DNA of 64,000 nt from Variimorphobacter saccharofermentans (GCF_014174405.1 NZ_JACEGA010000001.1:2261001-2325000); one strand, 5' to 3'; positions 27,582-37,119 are shown, counted from the first letter of the stretch. Translations and numbers: made by a program. Notes: generated by a model from the sequence alone, not told the origin.

Positions 27582-28535
27582 TTATTCTACAATTTCCAAG
27601 CCGGCGTTCATACCAATTCCTTCATAAAGAATATTACCCTTTCTGTCAGAGAAACGTACTTTAACCACCGCATTATTACTCTCAACAATGTCTCTACTCA
27701 TTCTTCCATTTACCGGGGCTTTTAAGATTCCGCCTTCTGAATGAGTAACGATCATTTCCAATCTGAATCGACAATCCTGAACTGTAACCTTTAATTTATT
27801 ACTGCTATAATATAATCTTCGTATACGTGCTCCTGAATATGTTGTAAATCGGAATATCCGATCCTTATAACGAAATAGAACAATAAATCCAATAAAACTT
27901 CCACTTAAGCAAGGTATTTTCCCAATCTCCAACGAAATGGATACATCATCTGGGTGAAAGTGATTGGATTGCATCCAAATCCAAGATGAGGGCATGGATT
28001 TTCCCCAATTCTTTTCGATATACCCTACACCACCACTAAATTCCACTTTCTTATCTGATATTAAAAGATGTCCAGCTATATCATGCTGTAAGCTTATAAT
28101 ATCATGATAGCATTCCATCCATGGAATATATAAAAACGGCCCCATAACACCAGGACATATGCAGGTTTTTGGGAATTCCATGATATTATTGAAATACAAA
28201 TCACCCCGTATTTTCAAATTATGATTGACCAAATTAAGCCGAACTCTGCTTTTTGAAAAGTAATTATCACCAATCATAATCTCAAACAGCTTTTCGTTAT
28301 AATTAAACTCATTCAGATCATAGCGAAAATAATGAACCTTATTATCCTGGTCTATCACCTGAATGAATGCATGAGCATCCCATTCTCCAATAGAAACACC
28401 CGGAATTACCGATATGGTACGCTCTCCCTTACTATCCGTTAATTTATAGTACCATCCTTCAAAATATCGTTTTCTTTTGTATTTTCCTTGAAAGATTTCC
28501 GGATGACATAGCTTATTCAATCGATACAATACCAT
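27582..28535 (-). CDS. Tocopherol cyclase-like protein
   Basis: 317 residues. Motifs KRYFEGWYYKL near the N-terminus, HAFIQVID, CICPGVMGPFLYIPWMECYH and YIEKNWGKSMPSSWIWMQ match the tocopherol-cyclase family (Pfam PF14249), a beta-barrel fold. In plants and cyanobacteria the enzyme closes the chromanol ring, but no tocopherol pathway is expected in an anaerobic Clostridium, so the bacterial role is unknown. No signal peptide is visible. The RBS is weak (GTGAGA). Stands alone beside a DUF2892-type gene. Confidence 0.83.
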   Translation of the reverse strand: MVLYRLNKLCHPEIFQGKYKRKRYFEGWYYKLTDSKGERTISVIPGVSIGEWDAHAFIQVIDQDNKVHYFRYDLNEFNYNEKLFEIMIGDNYFSKSRVRLNLVNHNLKIRGDLYFNNIMEFPKTCICPGVMGPFLYIPWMECYHDIISLQHDIAGHLLISDKKVEFSGGVGYIEKNWGKSMPSSWIWMQSNHFHPDDVSISLEIGKIPCLSGSFIGFIVLFRYKDRIFRFTTYSGARIRRLYYSSNKLKVTVQDCRFRLEMIVTHSEGGILKAPVNGRMSRDIVESNNAVVKVRFSDRKGNILYEGIGMNAGLEIVE

Positions 28536-28597
28536 GTTCTTATCTCACTTTCTTTATATTCCTATAAGGTTAGATTCCGTTATTATTATGATATTAA

Positions 28598-29062
28598 TTA
28601 CTTTTCCGCCATATTCAATACATCTACAGCAGTAGAATAATCATCAAAAAAATCTCCTCTCATGATTTTTAAAGCAGTCTTTTCTGCATGAATCTCTTCT
28701 GCCGTACGAACTCCCCATTTACGTACCAATGATAATGGAGGGCACCATCCCTGTAGTGCATGCTGAACCATAAAGGCTCCGATCGTTCCCGTGATTAAAA
28801 AACACAATTTACTTGTCTTTATACCCAAATAGGAGCTAACAAGCATTAGTGCTGCCGCACTTGCTTCAAGTACCCTTTCGATATCCCATTCCTGATTTAA
28901 CATACGAATACGTTCACTTATTTCCGTCTCATTGCAGTTTTTGAATATATTCAGGGTACGAATCGTATGATTTCTTATCTCGGCATTAATTTTAGGATCG
29001 GTGCGCATAAAAACCCGTTGGGACGTAGGAGGTAAAATGTTTTTTATTTTCATATTACTCAT
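28598..29062 (-). CDS. DUF2892-type small membrane protein
   Basis: About 154 residues from ATG 29062, where GAGGGTG is 9 bases upstream; the longer frame to 29125 has no RBS. After a soluble segment of about 65 residues, the C-terminal half has the DUF2892 pattern: WDIERVLEASAAALMLVSSYLG, a second membrane helix, then QGWCPPLSLVRKWGVRTAEEI. Such domains often accompany rhodanese-type proteins, none of which is seen here. Function unknown. Confidence 0.7.
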   Translation of the reverse strand: MSNMKIKNILPPTSQRVFMRTDPKINAEIRNHTIRTLNIFKNCNETEISERIRMLNQEWDIERVLEASAAALMLVSSYLGIKTSKLCFLITGTIGAFMVQHALQGWCPPLSLVRKWGVRTAEEIHAEKTALKIMRGDFFDDYSTAVDVLNMAEK

Positions 29063-29248
29063 TTCATCTTTCACCCTCTTGTTTTCGTTTAAGATTAGTA
29101 TGTGTTTTATTAGGTAAAATATCATTATTTACAAGAAAATTTATATATTTTTCAATCATTTAATTTCAGTTTGAAATATCATATCCCCTCCTGCGAAGGA
29201 AATTTTTATCGTATAGGAAATCGGAGAAATTTCCTTTACGATAAAAAA

Positions 29249-29273
29249 TGCAGCTGTGCCTGACACAGCTGCA
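29249..29273 (-). terminator. Terminator of the O-antigen-ligase-like gene
   Basis: TGCAGCTGTG (29249-29258) pairs perfectly with CACAGCTGCA (29264-29273), loop CCTGA; on the minus strand it is followed by TTTTTTAT. A second palindrome (TTTTTATCGTA with TTTACGATAAAAA, about 29206-29248) adjoins it. Confidence 0.9.
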
Positions 29274-29318
29274 TTCGTACAATCTGATACAAGGAATATA
29301 GTACTGACTCCTCATTTA

Positions 29319-30569
29319 TCATGATACTTTATTTGATTTTTGATTCATTAAAAATGGATACATTATATTTGCTTTCATCTGATTAGGAAGCGATACCCAT
29401 AATTTATAATCGACCATTGTTTCTTTTTCTACCACTCCCTGTCCGGAAAGAACAAGCATAAGAAGGGGCAGGGTTTGTACCCACAGTATAGTTATATCTG
29501 TGAGTCCGTGAACCAAAGTAGCTCCAATTACCGCCAAAACCAGGTAAGATGATGTGATATTCTTCTTCCCGAGGCAGCTTTTTATATATGCTTTATAATT
29601 TTTAACACAATAATACGAAATTAGAGCAAATCCAATAATCCCGTAATTTAATATTGTATCAAGATATAAGCTATGAGCATGAGGAATAATCTGATTTCGG
29701 TAGGCAACATCTGTGAGAAAATAAAATGACATAGGTCCATGGCCCAATAATGGTGCTTTCTTAATCTCCCTTAAGGTAATTCTCCATACCTGCTTACGTA
29801 ACTGGAAGGTAACGTCTGCTACAGAAAGACGTGGTATTAATTGAAAATTCAATCCAAATATTAAAATACCAGCTAAGAGTGCAGCACTCAACCATAGCGC
29901 GAGAAGCCGATATTTTTTTAACGCTATTAATAATATAGTTATACCTACAAAGACCTCTACCCAGACAAACATGCTTTTACATAAATACATATTAATTACG
30001 TTTACACATGCCACGATCAGATAAAAGTGCTTATTCTTTTTGATTGTAAGAAATTTATATGCACATATAATAATTACGGTTCCAACAATTGTTCCAAAAT
30101 AGTTGGGATGAAAAAAAACGGAAGATATACGGTGGTTATGTCTGCCATCAATAAAATAGCTGATAACTGCCTCCGTAATTGCATATCCTGCACTGGTTAA
30201 GCTTAACCCACACACAAAGGTCAAAAGCTGTTCATACAGTTCCTTGGTCATAACACTTCGCATATAAAAAGCAAAAACGATCGCTAGGCAAATCCCTATG
30301 GCTGCAAGCAATCCAATCCAGTTCTGGTAGAGAAACGATATGAATAGCATATATGTAAATAGACACTTTATGATACCGGAACCCGGATGAATAAATACTA
30401 GCTGTCTGGTGTCCTTGTTCCATATAATATAAATAGCTATAGAAATCAGTATAATACCTGATAATATGTATGGTAAGAAGATAGCTGCCGTTGCGAAGAC
30501 TACCATATTCGTATTGGTTAAGGATAAGTCAATCCTATGTTTCATTACAGTCTTTTCTATTTTAATCAA
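29319..30569 (-). CDS. O-antigen ligase-like membrane protein
   Basis: 416 residues with about ten predicted membrane helices. The loop PLLGHGPMSFYFLTDVAYRN followed by IIPHAHSLYLDTILNYGIIGFALI is the hallmark of the Wzy_C / O-antigen ligase family, where the periplasmic-side His and Arg are catalytic. In Gram-positive bacteria such proteins attach or polymerise surface glycans or cap teichoic-acid-like polymers. No other glycan gene is close. Start is uncertain: the TTG at 30569 abuts GAGG too closely; an internal ATG at 30545 is the alternative. Confidence 0.78.
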   Translation of the reverse strand: MIKIEKTVMKHRIDLSLTNTNMVVFATAAIFLPYILSGIILISIAIYIIWNKDTRQLVFIHPGSGIIKCLFTYMLFISFLYQNWIGLLAAIGICLAIVFAFYMRSVMTKELYEQLLTFVCGLSLTSAGYAITEAVISYFIDGRHNHRISSVFFHPNYFGTIVGTVIIICAYKFLTIKKNKHFYLIVACVNVINMYLCKSMFVWVEVFVGITILLIALKKYRLLALWLSAALLAGILIFGLNFQLIPRLSVADVTFQLRKQVWRITLREIKKAPLLGHGPMSFYFLTDVAYRNQIIPHAHSLYLDTILNYGIIGFALISYYCVKNYKAYIKSCLGKKNITSSYLVLAVIGATLVHGLTDITILWVQTLPLLMLVLSGQGVVEKETMVDYKLWVSLPNQMKANIMYPFLMNQKSNKVS

Positions 30570-30940
30570 CCTCTTTCAGATGTCATGGGGATTATGAAAT
30601 ATGTATCTTTCTATATCCCCCCTTTAATGTCCACTATTAGTAAGAATACGTAATGCTAATAGTATGGAGTCAAATATAATATAATTAGGGATAATTACCA
30701 ACAAAAACGTATTTTAGCATATAAATAACTGGGAAGCAATCTTTTTCACAAAAAAATCATAATAAAATATACATTTCAACCAATAGTAAAAACCGCCGAA
30801 CAGTATATTAACTGTTTCAGCAGTTTAATTCTAGTTGATATTACACAAAATATTTCTCAATTATTGCTCAATTTGCCATATTCAAAAAATATTGTAGTAC
30901 CTTATGGTCCTCTGTCAATTCAGGATGAAACGATCACCAA
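30570..30940. other. Intergenic region with a terminator
   Basis: 371 AT-rich bases. The minus-strand terminator at 30790-30826 ends the YgjP-type gene. Upstream of the O-antigen-ligase-like gene I see only a weak promoter candidate (TTGACT near 30668). Nothing else is supported. Confidence 0.5.
30790..30826 (-). terminator. Terminator of the YgjP-type peptidase gene
   Basis: Minus strand: AAACTGCTGAAACAGT pairs with ACTGTTCGGCGGTTT across TAATAT and is followed by TT. It lies about 115 bases past the stop. Confidence 0.75.
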
Positions 30941-31630
30941 TTAAACCCGGTCGTTTAGAATTTTTTTGATCTTACGCCATTCCGGGAAAAACTGGTCCAT
31001 ATATGCTTTAAAAATCGAATTATGACTTCGTTCCAGCAAATGTACCAATTCGTGTACCACCACATACTCTAAGCATATTGGATGCTTTTTCGCTAATTGA
31101 AGATTAAGGCAGATATTTTTTGTTCTTATATTACACGTTCCCCACCGTGTTTTCATATTACGGATACTCCAGGAACTCGACTTTACACCTATTCGATTCT
31201 CCCATTTAGCAATCAGATCCGGGAGTATCCCTTCCAGTTCTTTTCGATAAAAATTATCGATACTATGCTTTCTATACTCTAAAGTAGAATTTTTTCTAAC
31301 TTCAAGGTTAATTGAATATTCTGTGGTCCAAACACGACTGTACCCCTCTTTTTCCGATACAATCAGCGTATATTCCTTTCCCCAAAGCGGTATGCTTTCT
31401 CCAGAGGAATATTGTAATTCCGTGTCTGTATTACGTAGTTTAATCCTTTCCTGTTGCTTCCGTATCCAATCCTCTTTCGAGATAATAAATTTCATTACTT
31501 CATCCTCTGGCATGGACAAAGGTGCCGAAACATGTACTCTACCATCTGGAGGAAGGACTCTTATATAAAGATTTTTGATTCTCTTCTTTTCAAATTCAAT
31601 CAACATATCCATAACGATGATCTGTTTCAT
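30941..31630 (-). CDS. YgjP/DUF45 family zinc metallopeptidase-like protein
   Basis: 229 residues. The zinc site HELVHLLERSHN (His193-Glu-Leu-Val-His197, His203) and the preceding MKTRWGTCN and LNLQLAKKHPICLEYVVVHE stretch are diagnostic of the DUF45/YgjP family related to SprT and WSS1 peptidases. AAGGAG is 4 bases before the ATG. No signal peptide. Probably a cytoplasmic peptidase; the homologues are often linked to restriction or repair genes, which are absent here. Confidence 0.9.
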   Translation of the reverse strand: MKQIIVMDMLIEFEKKRIKNLYIRVLPPDGRVHVSAPLSMPEDEVMKFIISKEDWIRKQQERIKLRNTDTELQYSSGESIPLWGKEYTLIVSEKEGYSRVWTTEYSINLEVRKNSTLEYRKHSIDNFYRKELEGILPDLIAKWENRIGVKSSSWSIRNMKTRWGTCNIRTKNICLNLQLAKKHPICLEYVVVHELVHLLERSHNSIFKAYMDQFFPEWRKIKKILNDRV

Positions 31631-31771
31631 ATTACTCCTTATCCCTAGTTATTGTATCCAATTCTAGGTAGCAAACTTATAATATAGTACTGATTAAATT
31701 CTATAAACCTGGCTAAGATCTTTAAAGGAGGTACTGTGTCAAACTGATAAATGAGGAGGTGTACTTATTGC

Positions 31772-32125
31772 ATGATTACCTTTATGAAAAGCTATCATCT
31801 TGATAACATAAAACGTAAATTCCAATTCATATATTTCTTCAATGTTATGGATTTGATATTCACTGTCTTATTATTACAAACAGGTTATTTTACAGAAATG
31901 AACATTCTTATGGTTAAAGTGGTAAAAAGTCCTTTCGCCAGTATTCTTATAAAAATAATTCTTCCTGCGTTACTACTTTATTATGTATACAGGAAGATGA
32001 AATACGCAAATGAATCCCAACTGAAAGATTCGAACATTGCAATTAACTTCTCCCTAATTATATACCTTCTCGTCAATCTGTCCCATCTAGTATGGTCAGG
32101 TTTGTTAATAATCCATCTTTTCTAA
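31772..32125 (+). CDS. Small membrane protein, DUF5658-like
   Basis: About 117 residues with three predicted membrane helices. A Asp-(x)-T-x-L-L-L-x-T-G-Y-F-T-E-M-N pattern (MDLIFTVLLLQTGYFTEMN) resembles DUF5658 proteins. RBS AGGAGGT at 31754-31760 fits ATG 31772 (11-base spacing); the ATG at 31751 overlaps the RBS and is unlikely. Function unknown. A convergent hairpin follows. Confidence 0.6.
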   Translation: MITFMKSYHLDNIKRKFQFIYFFNVMDLIFTVLLLQTGYFTEMNILMVKVVKSPFASILIKIILPALLLYYVYRKMKYANESQLKDSNIAINFSLIIYLLVNLSHLVWSGLLIIHLF

Positions 32126-32145
32126 TATGATTGTATCATTAAAAG

Positions 32146-32184
32146 GCTGTTGCATGAGGAAATATCATTATCACATGCAACAGC
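32146..32184. terminator. Convergent terminator
   Basis: GCTGTTGCATG (32146-32156) pairs perfectly with CATGCAACAGC (32174-32184). On the minus strand it is followed by CTTTTAA, so it mainly serves the HAD gene and may serve both convergent genes. Confidence 0.75.
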
Positions 32185-32225
32185 ATCTGGTTCTTAATAA
32201 TCATATCAACGTCTCTGTCACATAA

Positions 32226-32945
32226 TCAACATGACAATTGTGGCAATTCTTGTATCATGTGCAGCAAATCCTCAAAGCTACCCTGAGTAAATCCTGAGAT
32301 ATCCTGTTCTTCCGGGCATATCAGACAATCCTTCAGAAGATAGGTACTCATGCCTAACTCTACGGCGCACATATCTTCTCTCACATCATTTCCTATCATC
32401 ATACATTCTTCTGGCTTCTTATGTAATAACCTCAGAATAGAACGATAGTATTCCAGATTTGGTTTACAAAAAGAACTATTCTCATAAGTGGTAATATATT
32501 CAAAGTCCTCCGGATTAAGACCTGCCCATTGAATTCTGTTATAAGTAGCAATTCGTGGAAAAAGTGGATTTGTGGCCAACACCAGATGATATCCCTTTGA
32601 TTTCAGAAGTTCAATGCATTCCTTGGCATATGGATTCGTATGAGTTGCCTCTTTTGCCATAGAAAATTCATTTTGGTAAAAATCCTCAAACACTGATTCC
32701 AGTTGTCTGATATCCTCTCCTAAGATTTCACTGAACACATTCCAGAATTTATGCTCATTGGTTACTTTTCCGTCATTCTTTACCATAGCCATGGTGCCAG
32801 CCATGACAGCATCCATCAGTTCTTTGGGATTAATATTATACGGTGCCATTTTGACTGTTAATGCTTTAAAATATAGGTTAAGGAACTGTTCCTGGCTTGG
32901 CATAGGTAATAGGGTACCATCCAAGTCAAATATAAACGTATTCAT
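32226..32945 (-). CDS. HAD-family hydrolase
   Basis: About 239 residues, start at 32945 where AAGGGAG is 6 bases upstream. HAD motif I FIFDLDGTLLP (nucleophile Asp and Asp+2), motif II LVLATN, motif III Lys in FCKPNLEYY, motif IV MIGNDVREDM. The cap is a helical insertion of about 80 residues, as in subfamily IA phosphatases. Substrate unknown; it precedes no clear pathway partner, though the PlsY-like gene lies immediately upstream. Confidence 0.88.
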   Translation of the reverse strand: MNTFIFDLDGTLLPMPSQEQFLNLYFKALTVKMAPYNINPKELMDAVMAGTMAMVKNDGKVTNEHKFWNVFSEILGEDIRQLESVFEDFYQNEFSMAKEATHTNPYAKECIELLKSKGYHLVLATNPLFPRIATYNRIQWAGLNPEDFEYITTYENSSFCKPNLEYYRSILRLLHKKPEECMMIGNDVREDMCAVELGMSTYLLKDCLICPEEQDISGFTQGSFEDLLHMIQELPQLSC

Positions 32946-33049
32946 AAATTCTCCCTTCATTCGTACAATTATCCTGTTTCCAAGTAATTTCTTCTATACT
33001 ATCAAAATCAAAGCAGTAAATCAACTAAATCTTAATACTGTACGTATTC

Positions 33050-33649
33050 TCATTTTCTCTTCTTCGTCCCTTGGAATGCTCTTTTACTAATAAACTCAAT
33101 GAGATTACTCCTGCATGCATATATAATGAGAAGTGTATCTAGAATCATAAGTAATACGACCTCTGTAGAATAGTCTAGAACAAATAATTCCAATGGTAAT
33201 AGCGTTAGTGCAAATAGAACAGCGATCGTATAGCTACTGATTAATAGCCGTAATATTCCAGCAGTAATTGCCCAGTACAGAATAAATGCAGGATGGAATG
33301 CCAGAAATGCTCCAAATGCTGTAGAAAACCCTTTTCCACCTCGGAATTTAAGTTGAAAGGGAAAAATATGACCGCTGAGTACACAGAAAACACTTAATAA
33401 TACAACTAAATCGGCAAACTTCAGCCATCTGCACAGGGCAACAACAATTGCTCCTTTTATGGAATCACCTAGAAATGTAATAATAAATCCTCTTTTCCCA
33501 GTGAGTCTGCTAACATTATATGCACCGGTAACCTTCGTACCAATTTCCCGGATGTCCTGTTTGTAGAACAATCGGGTATAATAATATCCTGTGTTAAAGC
33601 ATCCAATCAGATAGCTTAGTAATAAAACTAGTATTATAGTTAGCATCAT
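33050..33649 (-). CDS. PlsY-like glycerol-3-phosphate acyltransferase family membrane protein
   Basis: 199 residues with five predicted membrane helices, right for PlsY, which moves acyl groups from acyl phosphate to glycerol-3-phosphate. The second motif GHIFPFQLKFRGGKGFST is well kept, but motif 1, normally (S)GNPGATN, reads GTKVTGAYNVSR, and the third (normally RYxS) is ISSYTIAV. It may be a specialised paralogue with another acceptor rather than the housekeeping enzyme. GGAGG is 8 bases before the ATG pair. Confidence 0.8.
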   Translation of the reverse strand: MMLTIILVLLLSYLIGCFNTGYYYTRLFYKQDIREIGTKVTGAYNVSRLTGKRGFIITFLGDSIKGAIVVALCRWLKFADLVVLLSVFCVLSGHIFPFQLKFRGGKGFSTAFGAFLAFHPAFILYWAITAGILRLLISSYTIAVLFALTLLPLELFVLDYSTEVVLLMILDTLLIIYACRSNLIEFISKRAFQGTKKRK

Positions 33650-33733
33650 AATGCTGCCTCCGAAATGTATCCCTCATTACCAGTATTAATGTTCTCAAAC
33701 CATTACATTATTATGCCATTCAATTATAATCTT

Positions 33734-34933
33734 TCATTCCTTTATAAAATAATAGATACATTTGAAGTCAGCCAAGCTAAAGATCATAGGTACTGGATAA
33801 AGGGGATTCGCTTCTTTCATAGCACGTTGCGCCATAATAGGAATATCTGATTCCTTAATTCCGCTTATTTTATCTGGAATTCCCATTGCCTTATTCATTT
33901 TTCGTAACTCTCTTATAAAACATTCTGCTTTCTGTTTATCTGTATCCGACTTATTACATAATCCTATGGTGTCAGAAAGCTCAGCTAAAGGTTTATAAAC
34001 CTTTTCACCATAATACTCTAACACATAGGGCATTATCACCGCATTGGCAAGTCCATGAGGAGTGGAGTAAAACCCTCCCAGTGTATGTGCTATGGCATGG
34101 ATATTTCCAACATAGGCCCTTGTAAATGCAATTCCTGCATAATAGGAAGCAATCTGCATATTCTTTCTGGCTCTCATATTACTGCCATCCTGATATGCCT
34201 GATGTAGGTTATGAAAAATAAGCTTCACAGCTTGTTTGCAGTATTTCCTTGTTTCCTCTGTGTTACTTTTACCAATATAAGCTTCAACTGCATGAGTTAA
34301 TGCATCCATACCTGTAGATGCAGTAATCGATGCTGGCAGATTTTTTGTTAATAATGGATCCAACACTGCATAATTCGGAATTAATTGAAAATCATTGATA
34401 GGATATTTCTCATTGGTTTCGCTATCCACAATTACTGCTGCAAGTGTAGCCTCACTACCCGTTCCTGCAGTAGTAGGTACAGCGATGAGCATTGGTGTTC
34501 TCCTTCTAACTTTTTGTAATCCTCTTAATTGGGAGATTGATTTATCCGGTCTGGCTACCCGCGCTGCTACTCCTTTTGCACAGTCCATGGAACTCCCCCC
34601 ACCAAAGCCTATCAATCCTTTACAGTTATGCTGATAATATATATCCAAAGCTTCTTCAATATTATCGATGGTCGGATTGGGAACTGTTCGATCAAATACA
34701 ATATAATGCACCTTTTTTTCACTTAATCGCAGTAGTAAATCATTTAACAAACCTGTTGACCGAATTCCCTGATCCGTAACAATCAGCACTCGTGTGATAT
34801 TACAGTCTACAAGTAATTCTGGTAACTTCTTTAAGCATCCCTCCCCTTTTATCAGTTCGGGTTTTCTCCAGGGTAGAAATACTGAAGCAAACTTCATCAT
34901 CTTTTGAAAAGCTCTGCAATAGATTTGATACAT
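33734..34933 (-). CDS. Iron-containing alcohol dehydrogenase
   Basis: 399 residues. NAD-binding GFGGGSSMDCAKG, AVPTTAGTGSEAT, and metal-binding DALTHAVEAYIG and HAIAHTLGGFYSTPHGLANA place it among group III (Fe/Zn) alcohol dehydrogenases of the FucO/butanol dehydrogenase kind. Cytoplasmic, reduces an aldehyde or lactaldehyde-like substrate with NAD(P)H. An N-terminal addition of about 20 residues (YCRAFQKMMKFASVFLPWR) precedes the usual start. Substrate cannot be read from the context. Confidence 0.92.
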   Translation of the reverse strand: MYQIYCRAFQKMMKFASVFLPWRKPELIKGEGCLKKLPELLVDCNITRVLIVTDQGIRSTGLLNDLLLRLSEKKVHYIVFDRTVPNPTIDNIEEALDIYYQHNCKGLIGFGGGSSMDCAKGVAARVARPDKSISQLRGLQKVRRRTPMLIAVPTTAGTGSEATLAAVIVDSETNEKYPINDFQLIPNYAVLDPLLTKNLPASITASTGMDALTHAVEAYIGKSNTEETRKYCKQAVKLIFHNLHQAYQDGSNMRARKNMQIASYYAGIAFTRAYVGNIHAIAHTLGGFYSTPHGLANAVIMPYVLEYYGEKVYKPLAELSDTIGLCNKSDTDKQKAECFIRELRKMNKAMGIPDKISGIKESDIPIMAQRAMKEANPLYPVPMIFSLADFKCIYYFIKE

Positions 34934-35050
34934 ACCTATAGTCTTCCTTTCATTTAGTCGCTCAAAATTCGCACATTGTAAGTATTATACCATATTCTTA
35001 CAATCATTCAAACATGATATTTCATACTAAATGGTCAATAGAGTTTAAAT

Positions 35051-35087
35051 AAAAAAAACCACCAGCAAGTATCCGCTTGATGGTGGT
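35051..35087 (-). terminator. Terminator of the lytic transglycosylase gene
   Basis: ACCACCAGCAAG (35058-35069) pairs with CTTGATGGTGGT (35076-35087, one wobble pair). On the minus strand eight T follow. It is 6 bases past the stop. Confidence 0.93.
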
Positions 35088-35093
35088 TTCATT

Positions 35094-35936
35094 CTAAATA
35101 TTTGTTATATTCTGATTCTTTATTAAATTCATAATCGGCACATTATAGCTTAATTCCTTTGCAGTATATATTGATTTGCTTTCGTCATCATTCTCTTTCT
35201 CGTTCTTATCCATTTCCTCTAAAAACAAATCAAGGAATTTCAAATAATCGTCATAGGAAAACAGGTCTTCTAAGAATTGAATATCACTATCATCGCCTAA
35301 TATGGAACTGCTTAGTAACATCGAAACGTTATTCTGAACTGGTACTGCAATAGGTGTAGGTGTATGATAGGCATTGCCTGCGTTCGAAGGATTCGTAGTC
35401 CCTTGTCCGGTTGAGATCTTACTGCTAGCTGCACTAATTTCAGAATCTAAATTCTGTCCCATGTATTGCATAACCTTTTTCACATAATTCTGTGTCTCTT
35501 CAAATGGAGGGATACCACCATATTTTTTAACATTTCCACTTCCTGCATTATATGCTGCCAAAGCTAATTTCGTATCTCCATTATACTTTTTCAATAATCC
35601 GGATATGTACTTAGCTCCTCCCATGATGTTCTGTTCTGCATCAAACGAATCAGTTACTCCCAGTTCTTTGGCTGTTGCCGGCATTAGTTGCATGATCCCC
35701 TGTGCACCACATCTGGATACCGCCTTCGCATTAAAATTAGATTCCTGCTTTCCGATTGCTTTCAACAGCTCTACAGGAACATTATATTTTTCAGCAGCTT
35801 GTCTGAATATAGCATCCAGACTTTTTGATTCTCCAAGGAAGGAGGAAAAGTCGCTGCTTATATCTGAACTTTTTTTACCGGAAGAAATATTCACATTCTT
35901 ATTATCCACATTCGATATTGCGTTTACTTCAGCCAT
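35094..35936 (-). CDS. Lytic transglycosylase (SLT domain)
   Basis: 280 residues. The SLT fold at about 40-165 has the catalytic Glu65 (AIGKQESNFNAKAVS), CGAQGIMQLMPATA and the ALAAYNAGSGNV segment. It would cleave peptidoglycan strands between MurNAc and GlcNAc. There is no classical signal peptide at the N-terminus (AEVNAISNVDNKNVNIS), and the C-terminal 100 residues are polar and unrecognised; flagellum-linked SLT proteins in Clostridia often look like this. GGAGGGG precedes the ATG. Confidence 0.88.
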   Translation of the reverse strand: MAEVNAISNVDNKNVNISSGKKSSDISSDFSSFLGESKSLDAIFRQAAEKYNVPVELLKAIGKQESNFNAKAVSRCGAQGIMQLMPATAKELGVTDSFDAEQNIMGGAKYISGLLKKYNGDTKLALAAYNAGSGNVKKYGGIPPFEETQNYVKKVMQYMGQNLDSEISAASSKISTGQGTTNPSNAGNAYHTPTPIAVPVQNNVSMLLSSSILGDDSDIQFLEDLFSYDDYLKFLDLFLEEMDKNEKENDDESKSIYTAKELSYNVPIMNLIKNQNITNI

Positions 35937-36119
35937 AGCACCCCTCCATACCGCTATCTTATAGCAATCATTAATAACAAATCGATTCCTTTTTCATTAC
36001 TATTTTAAGCGATGTAACATATTATTTCAAGAACTTTCATACATTATCTATTAAAATTCTACATCATTAGGCACAAGAAGAAAACATGCCAAATGTCCTA
36101 TTTATCCATTGTTGACTTA

Positions 36120-36165
36120 AAGCGCTGTCATTCTCTTACCTTCGCTAAGTAGAATGACAGCGCTT
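36120..36165. terminator. Inverted repeat between GntR and transglycosylase genes
   Basis: AAGCGCTGTCATTCT (36120-36134) pairs perfectly, 15 bases, with AGAATGACAGCGCTT (36151-36165). It lies 68 bases past the GntR stop. The T-run is short, so a terminator or processing stem are both possible. Confidence 0.7.
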
Positions 36166-36232
36166 CAATTATGTCTATTTATTTTGTTTTGTCTAGAGAT
36201 ACTCATCTCCTGGAAAAGCAATCCATTATTCA

Positions 36233-36910
36233 TTACTTCTGAAAGAAATCCGGATACTTTTCTATCATTTCAGAGTAATCCAGCTTATATCTTGAAAGAT
36301 GCTTTTCTATCACCGCATCCACCTGTTCCTTATTTCGTTCCTTAATCGTATTTATAATCATACGATGATCATTTACTATCTTAATCTCTTTTACTGTAAC
36401 AAGACTCAATGTACGAACACGGTCAAAATGCGCCATAAAGCCTTCCATAATGTGAAAGATTCTCTCTTTATTACACATTGAATATAATTTAAAATGGAAC
36501 TCATTGTCCAGCTCAAATATCTTCTGTTGCATGGAGTTATTCAGATAGAACTCCTGAAGCTGAACATTTTGCTCCAGCTCCATAATATCCTCTTCGGTAA
36601 TAACCTCACATAAATTCTCGATTACTGCTTTCTCTAATACCCGCCTCATAAATACAGCTTCTTCAACAATATTCCAGTCAATTAATGATATCACACAACC
36701 TCTTTGAGGATAAACCTCCACTAAATGTACTTTACTTAATTCTAATAAAGCCTCTCTGACCGGAGTTCGGCTGATACCTAATTCTTTTGCTAATTCATTC
36801 TCACTGACAGGAGTTCCCGGAGCAAGCTCTAATGAAATTATGTTATTTCTTATTACACGTAAAGCATATTCCCTTGCTGTTTCTTTTGTATTTATCTTGG
36901 TAACCAACAT
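36233..36910 (-). CDS. GntR-family regulator (FadR/VanR subgroup)
   Basis: 225 residues. N-terminal winged helix (EYALRVIRNNIISLELAPG; ELAKELGISRTPVREAL) and an all-helical FCD-type ligand domain with the metal-binding pattern (DNEFHFKLYSM; NDHRMIINTIKERN; IEKHLSRYK). Binds a small carboxylate as a rule. AAAGGAG is 11 bases before the ATG. The target genes are not evident; the next genes on either side are in other units. Confidence 0.92.
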   Translation of the reverse strand: MLVTKINTKETAREYALRVIRNNIISLELAPGTPVSENELAKELGISRTPVREALLELSKVHLVEVYPQRGCVISLIDWNIVEEAVFMRRVLEKAVIENLCEVITEEDIMELEQNVQLQEFYLNNSMQQKIFELDNEFHFKLYSMCNKERIFHIMEGFMAHFDRVRTLSLVTVKEIKIVNDHRMIINTIKERNKEQVDAVIEKHLSRYKLDYSEMIEKYPDFFQK

Positions 36911-37090
36911 AGTTTTCGAGACTCCTTTTATGATAAACTGTTATATTAATATAGTCTGCAAAGCATGTGCTATTTCACTAATTTTCGACCATATCATTTT
37001 ACCATATATAGAATAGAAATATCAAGTAAATATAGTTAAATCATTATACAAAATCCAAAAATACCATTCGATTTCGTCCCTTTTTATAAC

Positions 37091-37119
37091 TTTACTTGTA
37101 AACCAGTTTGCGTTATACT
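37091..37119 (+). promoter_or_regulatory. Candidate ddl-murF promoter
   Basis: TTTACT (37091-37096), 17-base spacer, TATACT (37114-37119), 53 bases before the ddl start. The -35 is only partly consensus. Confidence 0.5.
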
